64,000 nucleotides of DNA from Hermodice carunculata (Eukaryota > Annelida > Polychaeta > Eunicida > Amphinomidae): NCBI GenBank assembly GCA_964020975.1, contig OZ026627.1, positions 36,636,533 to 36,700,532 of the forward strand. The letters are read 5' to 3'. Shown here piece by piece: positions 21,934 to 34,884 of this stretch; position 1 is the stretch's first letter, and every line of letters begins with the position of its first letter. Under the pieces are notes generated by a model. That model was not told the origin of the DNA, searched no databases, and worked only from the letters and a program-made list of their open reading frames with translations. The position numbers and the translations under genes are program-made.

Positions 21934-22229
21934 AAAGATCAATATAAGTGATTTGTCAACAGGTTCTTTGGTACGTTCTTAGTGTATTTCACCCAGAGTG
22001 TGGGGAGCAAAGTGGTTGACTTGGTTTCTGAAAGGTTAGAACATCATACTATCTTTGGAAAATAAAGATACAGCGTTTGATTTTAACATTTTTGTTTTGC
22101 ATTGGACTTTGCGACAAGAAACCAAACAGGACACAAATATAAGGCTGTGGGCATTAGTTTTCCAGGTTAAAAAGTTATGCTATGCCATCAAAATTTGAGG
22201 AGCAAAAATGCCGTATCTTGACTAGCAAA

Positions 22230-22570
22230 TTGTCAGGCAATAGTGCTGATTTCGAAACCTGGACATGCATCCCACAAACAAAGGCATTTGCTCACTGTGC
22301 TCGTAATGTGTGACTTTTTGAGCAGAGCCTACAAGTATCATGAGCAGCGAGTGACTGTACGACTCCACCCATTCCCGAAGCACGGGACCTCCTGGGTCCT
22401 CCATTTTGTCTCTGTTAGAAGCAAGTGAGCATGGCCCAATTGGTGTCGGCCCTGTCACATCTCCACTGTAATTATATGTTGCGATTCCTTTCATTATCGC
22501 CAGCTCTGCTAGACCAGCCTGCTTGTTAAGCCCGTAATTAGGAGGCCGCAGGTCACCGATTTACACTGAC
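22230..22570. promoter_or_regulatory. Candidate conserved non-coding block
   Basis: This block is repeat-free and compositionally balanced, with dense binding-site-like words: CCCGTAATTAGGAGGCCG (homeodomain TAATTA), CCAGCTCTGCTAGACC and CACCACGTAG. The frames on both strands are open for 60-90 codons but show no protein motif. Conservation is inferred, not measured. Confidence 0.25.
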
Positions 22571-22584
22571 ACCACGTAGAAAGA

Positions 22585-22791
22585 ATGTTGTGTGGAGATA
22601 AAAGTTTGAAATGGAGAACCGGACCGCAAGTAAAAACACTTCTCCCTGTAGATAAGATTTCACGAAAATTGAAAAGTGTACAAGAGGAAGCAGTAAGAAA
22701 ATACAGATTGATCAAAGAAAGATTTGTATTGGAGGCGACCAGGCCAAACATTTATCTTCCTTGTTTGACGAAAGCCTATCTATATCCATAG
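22585..22791 (+). other. Unrecognised 68-codon open frame
   Basis: The frame from an ATG at 22585 has a charged, helix-prone middle (ISRKLKSVQEEAVRKYRLI). There is no recognised family, no strong Kozak context and no clear donor that preserves the frame. It may be a short exon or chance. Confidence 0.15.
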
Positions 22792-23027
22792 GTAGATTTG
22801 CTATTTCTGGTGCTTGGTTATCTGTTTACAGGCAGGCAAATACCTACCATGTTATTGGGAGTGTTTATAAGAATGTGCTGTTTTCACATTGCTGAAGCTT
22901 TGGGAAAGCCTCTAACAACTGTATGACATGGTACAAATCATCGAAGTGTTTTTTTTTTACATACATGATCCTGCAATGACACTTTGGACAGTAGTTGCCC
23001 TTGTCCTTGTCTAAAGTGTATAAATTT

Positions 23028-23232
23028 ACCGTATTATCCCTAATTAGCACCCTGGGCACTTAAAAATTTACATTAAATAAACCTCAGTTAGAGACCCATA
23101 TTTGGCATATTTTAGATGGCAAAACATTAATTCTTGGATAAAATGAACAATCTGTGTATAGCATATTTTACCGGACAAAAACATGAGGGGGCACTTAAAG
23201 GGGCAGGGGTGCCAAAAAGGGTTAATACGGTA
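23028..23232. mobile_element. MITE with TTACCGTATTA ends
   Basis: The left end is TTACCGTATTATCCCTAATT then AGCACC. The right end is GGTGCCAAAAAGGGTTAATA then CGGTAA. The pair is an inverted repeat of about 26 bp with a few mismatches. The ends resemble those of the 4526 and 46096 elements. It is non-coding. Confidence 0.7.
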
Positions 23233-23239
23233 AGTGGTT

Positions 23240-26200
23240 TTTGCATTGCCTGGTGAGTGATGCATCAGCTACCCTGTAGCAGCTTGAGCATGTCTCACCA
23301 GGCAGTGCTGAAATTACCGATTTTAGACTGGGCTTCTGTGTATTCGAAATAAAGTTGTCTTATGAAGACCTTGATTAAAGTGATGCTATTTTTAACTTGG
23401 GTGATATTTTGACCAAAAGGATCAGAATATTTTCCATTAGTTTGACTGAATAGGATCTGTTGTGGTATCCAAGTGGAGATTAATTGAAAGTGGCTGATGT
23501 GAAAAACACCTGATTTAAACATGGTAAACTTATACTGAAAGGTGGGATGTTGAAGTGGAACTTGGGAGTTGAATTTTAGAGTTAAGATGCGAAAAAAAGG
23601 CTAATCAGATAGTATTAGAAGATGAAGACAAGTTGATGTATCGGATGATCTGTCATAAAATTGCTGATGTCTTTCAGAGTTTGTTGCGCCACTAGCTTCA
23701 TTGAAAGGTCATCCATGCTAAGTTGTACCTTTAAGTTCATCCACCTCAAGTCATACCTGTGTCTTGGCTATAGATGAGGACCCTGTTCCAACAGAGTCAT
23801 CTAGATCAGGGACGTGGCCTGCGTTTCACAGAACAAACGTTGAACAAAGCCCTTGGCTGATTTAGCAACAGGTAGAAAGTAAAGATAGCCCAGCCAGTGA
23901 GATTGGTACCCGGTATTTCAATTGTCGGTCAAGTACAAAGGATGCTGAAGTATATAGAGTCATTATCATGTCAAACGGCAGGGAAAAATGTTGGTATGTG
24001 ACACATTCAGTTCCTAGTTTCCCCCACTGTTCACCGCTCATGCGTTCTTCGACACCAAACATTGATTTTGCCTTTAGTTGCCAGTCAAGAAAGTACCATG
24101 TCACCACAGGAACCGATTTAAAGAAACGGCTGTAAAACTCGAACTCTTCACACAAGAAGATGCAGCAGGATTAGGAGGCCTATTATGTGCAGGATAACTT
24201 GAATGAGTTGACAAACAGACTGCTCCGTCTGTCTCTATATAGCCTGAGTTTCATTGTAGCTTTATGTGGCTTTGCAGCATGAATAATACCTCAATTTCAG
24301 CAAATTGACTCGGGGACGGACACAAAGGCCCTCACAAATGCCGTGAAAAAGAATGAAATAGAACACTGTGATTCCCCAATTGGCTGCTTTGCTTCGTGTT
24401 TTTGATGCGGTGATGGTGTATACTGCTTGCTGCCTGCGTGTCTCCTGGAGTTTTACGAAAGTTCTCTCCCAGAGACCTGCGAGAGTTATCTATCAAGGAT
24501 CTGTGAAAGGCTGTTTCTTCTGTTTGTGAGGCAAAACATACACTTCTCTATCCTGATCATGCTCATGTATGGTGCACATGCCATGGTCTTGAAGTTTAGA
24601 TTTGGTTGAAAATAATTTTTTCCCCATGTGTGCACAATTTGCAGGTGGATGATATCAGGTGACCATGTGTTTATTATAATTATTGGATACGTTCTTCATG
24701 TGGATTTAGTCAAATCTCTCAAATGGAGCTGGCATATTTCAGTGACACTTCTTTTCGTTCGGTTCTCTTATCATCTGTGCAAGGGTGACCTGTACACACA
24801 GGTAAGTTGTGCCGATGACTTCTAGATTTATCACAGCAATGTAGATAACATTTACTGTCAGTATAGCACAGATGGTGATTTGTGTAAGATTTGCCTTATT
24901 GTTGGTCCAGTTAACAACATTCTTTGCCTCACTAAGAGGGACAGACAAAGTCAATGACACCCTGTAATCAGTTTTATCCTGAAGCAACCACGTCATAATT
25001 CCACGTAAAACTGTCTAGACATTGGCTTTCCATGTACATACAGTTTTATTCAGTTTCAAAGCTAGGGATCTTTTTGTTGTCCCTTCCTTTGCGTATTTAT
25101 TGTAGGTAGCATTTGTCAAGAATTAGAAAATACTAAGATTTCACTTACAGTTTCAATGATTTTTAGAGTTTTAATTACAAGATTACGGTTAATTCTAACT
25201 GCATTGGAAGGCATTTTGGAAAAACAGCGAAAATTGTTTTTTGTGACCAGGAGAGTTGTACACAATGTGCTGAATTGAAAATCACCCTACTGTTGTGTTT
25301 GTGTGTATCCATACTCTGCAAAAAATGGTGCAGCCTGTATATGCAAGCCAAGACCCTCTTTATTGTGTTGTGAAGTGTTTAAATTTTGATGCCTCAACTA
25401 TTGAATATGTTTCTGGTTTTTGAACATAGATATGTGGGGATTGTGTGTTTTTGTGTGCAGTTTAATTGTTGAGTATTGTTATGAGATTTGACAGATCAGC
25501 AGAGCATATTTGCTGCAAGCTGTATATAATATTTAACAAAAATTTCAATGTGTGAACAAAGTTCTGTCAGAGTTAATTGGTTGAGGCTAAAATATGTTCG
25601 GCTGTTGGGACTTAAAAAAAAACGAGAGGCATGAAACCATGACGAGGCAGTGATGTCTGATAAGTTTTGAACCATAGATGTTTCTTATCAGAGACTGATA
25701 GAAATAAGGTATACAAATAATTTACCTTTATGTAAATTTTTTCAGTGAAAAAAAAAAAAATGTTTCAAAGCATGAAATATGATGGGAGGCAAGCTTTGTT
25801 CAAGTGAAAAATTCCCAAGACATTGTAGTGTACCTATTGTAAACTTGCTTCTGACTAATGGAATATTAGGAACCTTTTGAACCAGACTTAAGTTGGAAGC
25901 AGAAATACATGCAAAAAATGTGGCGTCAGATGAACAATATTTGGCAGCACTGGAGGGTCTGATTCCTCTGAAGGATGGGTAGGTCTGGTCTGCAGAAGGA
26001 TCCAAATTAAAAAAAAAAAATAAAAAATAAAAAGGACAAATTTCCTTGGCATAGTTTGCAACTACTTGAAAAAGTCCAGCGTGTGGTACTTAACTGAACA
26101 GAAAACTGAGATGATATTTGTACATGTGGTCAAAAAAGTTATTAAGTTGTGCCGATCAATGAAGATGTCATTCCATTCAAACTCGAGAGGCACAAAGCCC

Positions 26201-26850
26201 ACCACGACCATCTCGTGGGGTTTGTCTGTCTTGCCACACCCCAGGAACATCTGCCTGTTTGAAAGACATTTCATGTGTGGCGGTTGATGTTCACCACAGA
26301 GCACGCAATGTGACCATTCAGACGACGGCCGCGTCGAGGACTCACACACTCCATGTCAACAAATTGGCAAGATTTGACAGACACAGGCAGAGGCTAATCA
26401 GAAATGGCACGCAACTATGTAACGTTGCAAGTGTTAGCTACGACTGCACGTGTGGTGCTAGATACTTTTATGGTTAGACAGGTATTAGGTCCCTGTTTGA
26501 AGTTTGTTGAAAGAGAAAAATGGCAGGTATTTTGTTTGGCTTCGCTGGTTCAGGATGGTGTTTGTATTAATGACTCTTGAGTGGAATGATGAGGTAAATA
26601 ATGATGGATGGATCTCATTGTTGATAGGGTATAGGTATATGTGGCTTATTCTAAATTGGTTGTTAGTTAGAAATTCACTAAATTTTACTTGTTCTATCTT
26701 TGTCATGAAAACAGGAGATTTATCAATGAAGGAACATTTGAAAATGGATAATAGGATTTTGTAACCTGTTTGCAGACCTTCCTGCCATGCTGGAATGAAC
26801 AAATAAAAATAACCTGTTTTGTTATAAATTTATAGATGTGTGTTAATGTA
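23240..26850. other. Single-copy DNA, no gene identified
   Basis: No mobile elements recognised. 24240-24400 (GCAAATTGACTCGGGGACGG, CCCCAATTGGCTGCTTTGC) and 26140-26450 (CCCACCACGACCATCTCGTG, GACGACGGCCGCGTCGAGG) are richer in CpG and regulatory-looking words. Open frames of 60-97 codons occur on both strands without motifs. Confidence 0.4.
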
Positions 26851-26856
26851 ATATTT

Positions 26857-27058
26857 AAGGGTCCACCCCATGGGGGGGGGGGGGTGGGACCCTTTCTGTT
26901 TTGGGGTTTTGGATGTCCACATTCTCATTACCACAGTATCTACAGAATGCCTCCACATATTTTGCTCAAATTTGGCAATATGCTTATCTTACCTGGCAAG
27001 ATGAAGTGATTAGATTTTGGTGTCATATGACCTTATTTGAGAAAATGGCGGACCCTTC
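26857..27058. repeat. Dispersed GGGTCCGC-ended repeat, copy 3
   Basis: It begins AAGGGTCCACCCCATGG and ends AAAATGGCGGACCCTTC. It shares ACAGAATGCCTCCA and GCTCAAATTTGGCAATATGC with the other copies. A 13-G run follows the left end. Confidence 0.75.
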
Positions 27059-28859
27059 AGTTAACGCTTGCATTGAAGGTATTTCTAGGTTTTTTTCTAC
27101 TTTACGCAGACAAAGTCTTCAACTGACCATTTGAATTTTTGTAAAATTTATCCCAAACTTGAATAATGGGTAAAATTTATGGAAAATAGTTTGCCTTGAT
27201 TTTATGAGTTGACAGACTTACCCTGGCTGATCATACCTGGACACTGTGTCTTCAAGCCTGAAGCAATGTCATATCTAGGTCTATTAGGTGCCCAGGAAAC
27301 ATAATGGCCTGAGCGCTGACCAAGAGTTCGCTGGTCATTGAAAAGCCACCTGCCATAAGATTGTATGTGGAAATGCTGTTAAGTAAAACAAAGGTCTTGT
27401 TAACCAGTCAACTATTGAGATTGCTTTTATGGAACTACCCCCTCCCCCTGCCCAAGAAAAAGTGACAAATGCTTTAAACGGTAACATTTTCAAATTAGCT
27501 GTATGTATAAATGAGATAAAAAGCATGCCATGAAATTAACTAGTTAAACTGGAAGGCTATTGGCATTTCTCCCATGTAATACATGAAGGGCCATTTGTGC
27601 CTTTCAGTTGGAGTCACTGCAGTCGGTCTACGTGGTTGTGTGTGTGTTAAGGCACTTCAACTTGCCCAAGGCAAGTCGCACACGAACACAAGTAGTTACA
27701 TTGTTACCTGGTGTCCAAGGGCAAATTGAATCAAGCAACTGATTAATGATCCACATACGATCAATTAACTTGCGGTTTCTGTAATAGTCTCCTGTATTAA
27801 AATGCTTCCAAATGAATTGCTGGGTTTTTTTGAAATTGAGGGATGTAGCAACTGACCCATTCAGAGGGTTTGTGACAGGTTTTTCAATATAATAATTGGG
27901 ATTAGAGAATCAACTATCTGTGCACTTGAGATGCACGTTACACTGCCTTCCGCTTCTGCTGATATTATATTTGTGATCAGACTGGTTGACACTGCACTCT
28001 ACATTCCTGGCTGGATTTTGAAAATTTGGCCAGACAGTGGGGATGTTTCCCTCATGGGCATGTGTGTTCACCAAATTGTTTACACAGATTATATATGTAC
28101 ACAAGTAAAAGGGCCCTCTCAGATCAGACAGGTTAACTTCTTGAAAAGGTTTGTAGCATTGCAAGTTGATGCACAAAAAGAAAAAGAAACCTCTCGGTTT
28201 ATGTATGTAGTTAACTGGAAAAAAAAAAACTATGCTAAAAAGATTGATCTATAATTTTACGGAGACAAACTGATGAAAATAGGTTTACTGTAATTGAACG
28301 TATTTTTGTTCTTAATGACTCCTTAATAAAATTTTCTCATGTGAAAAACAAAAAGACTTGTGACAATTTCTTTCATAAACAGACCATGTTTAAAGTAAGA
28401 TATTGTGTAAAAAAAAAAATTTTAATTGGTACATAAACAGGCTTCAAAAATCTATGGACTGCATACTGAATTGTGAAATTATGACGTATGTAATCATGAA
28501 AAGCTCATATTTTGGAGATGAATGTCCAGTTGGATTGACATTTTTTTTTTGTTTTTTGATCATGAAACAGCCAGGCGTGGGACCAGCAAGGATTAGCAAC
28601 CATTGTAAAATAATCCCAACACAAAATTAGTCTGCCCAATATTGAAAAACAAATTCAACCAAAGTCTTCTATAGTTTCAGAAATTTGTATAATTTTACGT
28701 TTTATTTTGGGTGGTACATGTAAATGAGTATTAAGGACTGGTCCATCTGATTTCTTTTTTCTCTGCTAAGTCTTCATCTAATAAGGACTTGTTCCACTGA
28801 TTTCTTTCTTTTCTGCTAATTTTAGTCCTCATCTAATTTTTGTGTAATGGGCTGACCCA

Positions 28860-29040
28860 TTGAGTGAAATAACATGTTATCTGGGCGAGTCTGACAAGAT
28901 TTATTGGAGCGAGTTATGGAGTCGTGCTTTCTGAAATTAAAGAGAGTTCCGGGGGCTGCTTGCATCATAATTTCCAGATGATTAGGGCGAGTGAGGGGCT
29001 CATAGAAGAAAAGATTAGCATTCACACTAACATTTCATTA
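28860..29040. promoter_or_regulatory. Candidate conserved non-coding block
   Basis: It is repeat-free and rich in homeodomain/POU/Fox-like words: GACAAGATTTATTGGAGCG, CATCATAATTTCCAGATGAT. No reading frame is of interest. Selection is inferred from composition and the lack of insertions, not measured. Confidence 0.22.
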
Positions 29041-29579
29041 TAAAGAGTGGAATTTGTACTCAATTCAGGACACTGTAGGAAAGAGAATAGCGCTTGCAAT
29101 AGTTGTTAACTTGGGCTGACAAAATAGTAACAAATTAAGATTGCTGGTAAAAAAATCCAGATTTACCAGAAGAAAAGTGTGGATTTGTTTCTATTTTTTT
29201 TCTTTTTTTTTTTGCTGAAGGAAGCTGGTGTTTTAGAACATTTTATTGCCGTCTGAAGAGTGAAAGAAGAGTATTTCATCCATTCCTGCATAAAATTCAA
29301 CAATGAGAAATAAAAATTCACAGTAGATAGAACAGGTGAGATATGACACTGCAAGCTTACAAGTAGTTAGTTGTTGTAGCTGAACTTATCTGCTTAATGT
29401 TACGTATTGGAAATAAACAGTAAAGTGATTTTGTTCAGGGATTCTGTCTTGTACTAATCTCTTTGAAGTTGACCAGAGAACATCTTGCGGAAGTGGATGC
29501 CCCTTGCAGGCAAAAAATGTGAGACATGATTTAACAAGCCAATCAGAACAAGGACGGCAATTGTGGGGTTTATACTGCT

Positions 29580-29890
29580 AATGGTGGTCAGCAAAAGGTG
29601 ATAAATAAGTTTTGTGGGATTCTGTCATGCCAGAGGGGGAAAAGTTTCCAAGCCCCGCAACTCTGATGCTCCAGGGTGAAATCGCCTTGTGAGTATCATG
29701 TCCACATCTATTGTTATGTAAAATGTCCAGTCTGTTACACTTCTGTGGTAATGAAAAATAAAGAGATGACCTTGCTGATATGACAGTGTGATCATTAGAT
29801 GTTTTCTTAGGGGGAGCACATGGCTGGCTGTTGTTACAGGGAGCTGAAGGTAAGTTAGCATGGATTGCGTCAGACCCTGTGCCATGTCGA
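29580..29890. promoter_or_regulatory. Candidate conserved non-coding block
   Basis: It is repeat-free and balanced in composition, with GGTGATAAATAAG, GGGAAAAGTTTCC and GGTGAAATCGCCTTG. Two overlapping minus-strand frames of 104 and 123 codons are open, but neither has a recognised motif. Confidence 0.22.
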
Positions 29891-30624
29891 CAGGTATAGC
29901 TTGTACCATAAATGCGTCGCATTGCAAAATATACATCAAAGGATGTCACAGTAAGAAGAAAAGAAAAAACAAATCTTTAAAAAATCAAATCTGGACAACT
30001 AATTTCAGTGTCCAGGGATATTATTTTATAAATGAAAAGAATTTTTTTGGGGGGGGGGGGGGGGAGAAGGTTGCACTGGAGTGCATTGGTAATTTTCAAC
30101 CTGAATTATGTGTGTGTGTGTGCGTTTGGTGAAACAAGGGGACTAGATTTAGTAAGCTGGACTTCAGTGAACTCTGAATTTCTGATTGATTTAGTACAGA
30201 ATATGCCAACAGGACAACATCTGTGCAGATACACCCAACTAATTACAGATTTGTAATAAATAAAGTAGGTGTCAGTTAATAATAAAAGGTACACCCAGGT
30301 GATTTTAAATTTGCAATAAATAAAGTTGTTGTCAGTAAGTAACAAAACACCGTATGGCATGGTTTTCAAAATGAGGAAGCAGCGGGAAGTGGATTTGCTG
30401 GTCTACAAGTTCTCTAAGACACCTGCTTTCGATAAGAAAGCTTAAAACTACCAGTGCTGGACCAACATCCACAAAATTCAATTAAAGTGGGGTAACTTTC
30501 ATGTGAAATCTTGTGATGCTGTCTCCATTGCAAAGACATTTTTCAGTGCCTTTTGTCAACTTTTTCTTTGCGGATCACAACAGAAGGACTTAACACACAT
30601 CTGATTTATCACAATATTATTGTT

Positions 30625-30790
30625 TCAGATTCCAATATCCTGGTAAAAAGATGTACCATTCAAGCACCAGAGCAGCTATGTTTTCTAGAGAAAAGAACAG
30701 TGTTCCAAGTCAACAGCTTTCTCTGGTGCACATTTTTCACTAACAGCCGAGAAAAGCTGTTGACGCAATCTTTAAAATAGTGCTGAAAGT
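30625..30790 (-). mobile_element. Fragment of a TTAA MITE of the B/C group
   Basis: The hairpin AAGTCAACAGCTTTCTC...GAGAAAAGCTGTTGACGC and the right-end remnant ATAGTGCTGAAAGTGT are recognisable. The left end is lost. Confidence 0.6.
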
Positions 30791-31089
30791 GTCTGCAAAT
30801 GTACGAGTTAGCATCCTGCGAAAATAATAATCTGGAATTCTCTTGCCTGCTTGTCTTTAAAGCCTGAGAAGGTTCATGGTTAGGTCCAGGTTTCTTCACA
30901 TAAGACTTGAAAAAAAAATGACGTGTAGGTCTGCCTACATGCATGTATTGTCCATAAGGTGGTAAGTGGTTGTTAGTTTGAATAGGAACTTCGAGAGAAA
31001 ATGAATGATTTTTATGTAGCAGTTGATTTATATCTCAATGCTTGGTATAAGGGTGGAACAGTGGGGAACATTTGTCGCATTTGACAGCC

Positions 31090-31560
31090 CCTTTACGGAC
31101 GACGTTGTAGCAGCCATGTATGATTTCAGTTTTCAAGTGCTCATTGCATGAGATGACGAGCAAAAAGAGAGTTGTCAACATCTGGCCTTTTGAGGGGAAA
31201 GTCCTGGGCCCCTCCTCTTATTCTGTAACCCAGGACCAAAAGCCCCAGATACTTGTACACCTCAGAAGCCAAGGAAGTGCAGTGATAAAGACCGACAAAG
31301 CTCCATTGTTCTCTGACGTCTCAATTTTCCGTACTCACTGGACAAGTCACTGGAGGTGGACTTTGTTAATTATTTCTCACAGTGACATTTTGGCTTATTC
31401 AACGCCCAAATTAAAGTTAAATTATGAATTCTCTCACACTTGGTTGGGCTTCATACAGAGCTTTGTATCAAAGTGGGTGGTACCCCCAAAGAGTGTTTGT
31501 TTATTGAGGTTCCTTGTCATTGTGCTATGGCGTTGCTGATTGGTTTGGGTACCATATTGT
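31090..31560. promoter_or_regulatory. Candidate conserved non-coding block
   Basis: A long repeat-free block containing a TCF/LEF-type inverted pair CTTTGTATCAAAG (31461-31473), a Fox-like TTGTTTATTG and GGCCTTTTGAGGGGAAAG. A plus-strand frame (31120-31539) is open for 139 codons without any motif I recognise, so a coding role is not excluded. Confidence 0.25.
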
Positions 31561-31799
31561 CTATTGAGCCATATGCTGAGTTGCGGCTGTGTGTCGGGAC
31601 GTAATGGGATGTTTAAAGTCAGTAAAAGATGTAACTATCTGTGTATCGGTTAGCAAACAGTTTGCATTTGAAGAGAGCCATCCGAGCGTTAAGTGGGTAC
31701 GATGGAAGGAAAGCGTGAGGTCCTGCCTTCACAAAAAAAGGGAACAGACGCGTAGACTACCCAATATCAGGGCGGTCAAATGTGTCAAATTTTGATGAA

Positions 31800-34550
31800 A
31801 AGATCCCATTTGTGTGCACTCTGTAGTCGCACCATATTATGTATATTAATACCGAGGTATAGAAATTGTGGGGTCTTTTATGGAGGAGTAATCAGTGTGT
31901 CAAACATTATGATGGATGATGCGATTCGCATTAATCACTGCAAAACTGCCTTTATTCTTTCTGCATCTTTGAAAGAGAAGGTAGAAAAATTATCAAATTT
32001 CACCTGTCGTTTGTCTGTGGCAAGATATACATGCTAAGGGATCAGGTTTCAGTTGTACGCAAGGTAAGATCTATAGAATTGACAAAATAGTGCACAATGA
32101 CCACTCAAATAATCTCTGTGTGGTGCTGGAGCACTGTCGAGTTGCCATGATGAATAAGCAAATGTTGCTGTTGTGTGGAGAAATTTGCAGCCATTCATGG
32201 TGGTCGTGAGTCACCACTGAAGGAAGCCATGTTGGCAAATTCTGTCGAGAACTTTGGGAGTTTTTTTTTAATTTCAGTGAAGCCAGAAAATGTAGCTGGA
32301 AGCTTAAGGTGAATTAGAGCTTTAGTTTTATAAGATAATAGTGTGCATGTATTAGTTCTAAATTCTTAAAAAGCCATCCTAGTTTTACTTTGAGATACTG
32401 TGCAAAATGTAAAGTGATCAGATTTTTCTCAGTTTGTGCTAAGATGCCAATGTTAGATGCACATGAAAATGTATAGGAAGTTGGTGGATTTGACTTTTGT
32501 CAGACTTGATGTCCCACTTTTCTTTTAAAATTGATCTGTTCATATTTTCAATTGCCTCTTTTGTAAAATTTTGTTTCATCGCTTGCATTGATTTTTAGTC
32601 TTCTGTACTATTGGCTACAGGGTTATTGTATTACTTTTCAGTTTCCGTTGACAGGCAAATTTCAAGTTGGACAGAAAAAGAAATCCTGTCACACCACTTA
32701 TCTTGATGTGTATAAATTTTAAATGTCAAAAGTGGATAAAGAACATATCCCAGGTGCTAGTCAAATCATCTTTGTTTATCTAACTCTTGTTTACTGTTCT
32801 GTATCTTAGAGCACACACCCAATAATGATATCACCTGTCATTTTATTAATCTGGCGCCCCGACTTGCCACCAGACTGGGTACCAGTATTTGTATTTTCTC
32901 CAAGTCAGATGCAATGTTTATAGAGAGGTTAAAGGTCATGGAGTTAAGCTCCCCAACAGACACTGTATATTCCCTTCAATTTATTTGATCAATGGAAGTG
33001 GTACTTTATGCCAACCAGGGTGTATCTAGGGTGTATATATATTTTACCTCACGTACTTTATGGAGTTAAAAAAGAAAAAAAGAATCTGTCTCGGGTTACT
33101 GTGTAGGATACAGTGTCCGGAATTCAGATTAAGTCAGTCTTGTCTTTTTTTTTTATTATCAGACAGAAATTTTCTCAGTTTGGTTTGAATTTAGTTGAAG
33201 ATAGAGTCTGTAAGGCGCAAATTAAATCATGCTTGTGGGATACTAACAGATTGGTAAGTCAGGTTACTGTTTTTATTCAGGTGCTTTACTTAAGGGCCAG
33301 TCAAAAATGTCTACATGCCTAATTGATAACACTGAGCATACAAGGGGGGGGGGGACGGTTAGATCAAGGCATGTTTTTACAAAATCTGGAAATTAAGTGT
33401 CAATATTTGGCTAACAGTTGGGCAAAAAATCAACAATTTTAGAGTGACCAAAAAAAAAAAAATCTAAAGAGGACAGCGAAAAAAGCTACATTTTTAGGAA
33501 AATCTCTGTGGAAGAGAGGAGATTCATAGAAAAAGTACTTAGAGACTTAGAGTAGTAATGTGAAAACTTTGACAAGTTTGCAGGATGAAAAACAAATTGC
33601 AAGAGGTTACCCCAGTGTACAAAAAAAAGAAGAGAAACAAAGGAGGAGGAAGAAAAATGGATATACATGTACCATTAATTACTGATGTCAGCTGTTAGGT
33701 AATATTCAAAAGATGCCACAATTTTGCTGCATATTTGAAGAGTTACATGTGTCCCAATTGATCATAGCGGTAATGTCCATAGAAGAAGTTCACAATGTTT
33801 GAGTTTCTGTATATGCCTGGGGAGCTGTAACCTATTAACTCCCGCACTCTGAGAACTAGACTTCATGGACACGCATCCTAGCTTAAGCGGGAATTCACAG
33901 CTTTCTTTGTTGGCCAGTTGTTAGTACTCAAAGGTGTGGGGAAACTTCCAAATAGGAGGTTGTCTCTTCCACAAAGTGTACTTTGATTTAAAACGCAATT
34001 TTAATCAGTTCAAAGCTGGACAAAAATTGGCAAGTCACTTCCAGGTTTATATCATCTGCACATTTCTAAAAGGCCAGTTAACTCAGTGTCGGAGAAAGTT
34101 AATTAACGGGCATTAATGAACAACTACAGTAATTATAGGCCTATGGCCACTCAGGAGTGAAGCATGTTTGCCAGTAGATTGGCCATATTATCATTGGACA
34201 GACCACATGGGAATTTGTCTTTGTACAGGTAAAGGAGACAACCTGCGCCATGCTCATTGCCCAACGTTTTCAGGTGGTCGAGGTGGGAAATGTTATTTTT
34301 AGTGGTAGGTCAAGTTGCTGTGAATGGTGGCCGACTATTGAAAATAAAATCTGAAGTGGGAAGCATTTTTTGCCTATGGCCACAAGTCTTTTCTGTTAAA
34401 TATTATCTTTGATGTTGGATGTATTATTCATGGAGAAAGAAAAAAATAAGATGATTTGTTGTGTATGAAAGACATTTAGTGGAGTAGTGGTCATACTGTA
34501 CGGAATGGTCGTATTTACTGTTTCCTTCTTAAGATGGCCATTTTAAACCA
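31800..34550. other. Single-copy DNA, no gene identified
   Basis: No mobile element recognised. A nuclear-receptor-like direct repeat with one-base spacing, AGGTTAAAGGTCA, lies at 32926-32938 inside a balanced block at 32830-33000. An 11-G run lies near 33343-33353. Confidence 0.4.
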
Positions 34551-34561
34551 GGTGGCGTTAA

Positions 34562-34810
34562 CCCTTTGGGTGCCAGTCACGGCTTAAGCTGTGCTGATGA
34601 AGCTGGATTACTGTAATGATTCCAGATTCATATTCCTCATTAAAAGACCTTTCATTCAAGTACCAGCATGCCTATGTTCCCAGTGAAAAATTTGGTCCAG
34701 GTCAACAGCTTTCTCACTAATGTTAACTTTCGTAACTGTTGAATTTACAACGCGCGGAAAGTGCCCCAAGGAAAGCTGTTGACTCAGTCTCTAAATTGGC
34801 TCTGTAAGAG
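34562..34810 (-). mobile_element. TTAA-flanked MITE, subfamily B, with an internal insertion or conversion
   Basis: TTAA is exact on both sides (34558-34561, 34811-34814). The left end is CCCTTTGGGTGCCAGTCA and the right end is TTGGCTCTGTAAGAG. The shared words CTCATTAAAAGACCTTTCAT and GGTCCAGGTCAACAGCTTTC are present. The hairpin arm is interrupted at 34711-34747 by a sequence repeated in inverted orientation at 34838-34874. Confidence 0.7.
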
Positions 34811-34874
34811 TTAATATGGCTCCTCCGAGATTTTGGCTAAATTCAACAGTTACGAAAGTTAACATTAGTGAGAA
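34711..34874. repeat. 37-bp perfect inverted repeat spanning a MITE edge
   Basis: The arm 34711-34747 (TTCTCACTAATGTTAACTTT then CGTAACTG...) and the arm 34838-34874 (...AAAGTTAACATTAGTGAGAA) are perfect reverse complements over 37 bases. They are separated by 90 bp that include the right half of the B element and its TTAA. Confidence 0.95.
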
Positions 34875-34884
34875 TTATAGATGA

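Larger units (their letters stand above)
27060..30550. other. Mostly single-copy DNA with small tandem duplications
   Basis: Low repeat content. Two short tandem duplications are visible at 28734-28838 (GGACTGGTCCATCTGATTTC type) and 30230-30346 (ACACCCA...AATAAATAAAGT type). A 16-G run lies at 30049-30064. No coding exon was supported. Confidence 0.45.

Noticed and set aside
25840-25983. Short plus-strand peptide (EIHAKNVASDEQYLAALEGL) ending at a stop
   Set aside because: Only about 33 codons between stops, with no acceptor; the minus strand is also open.
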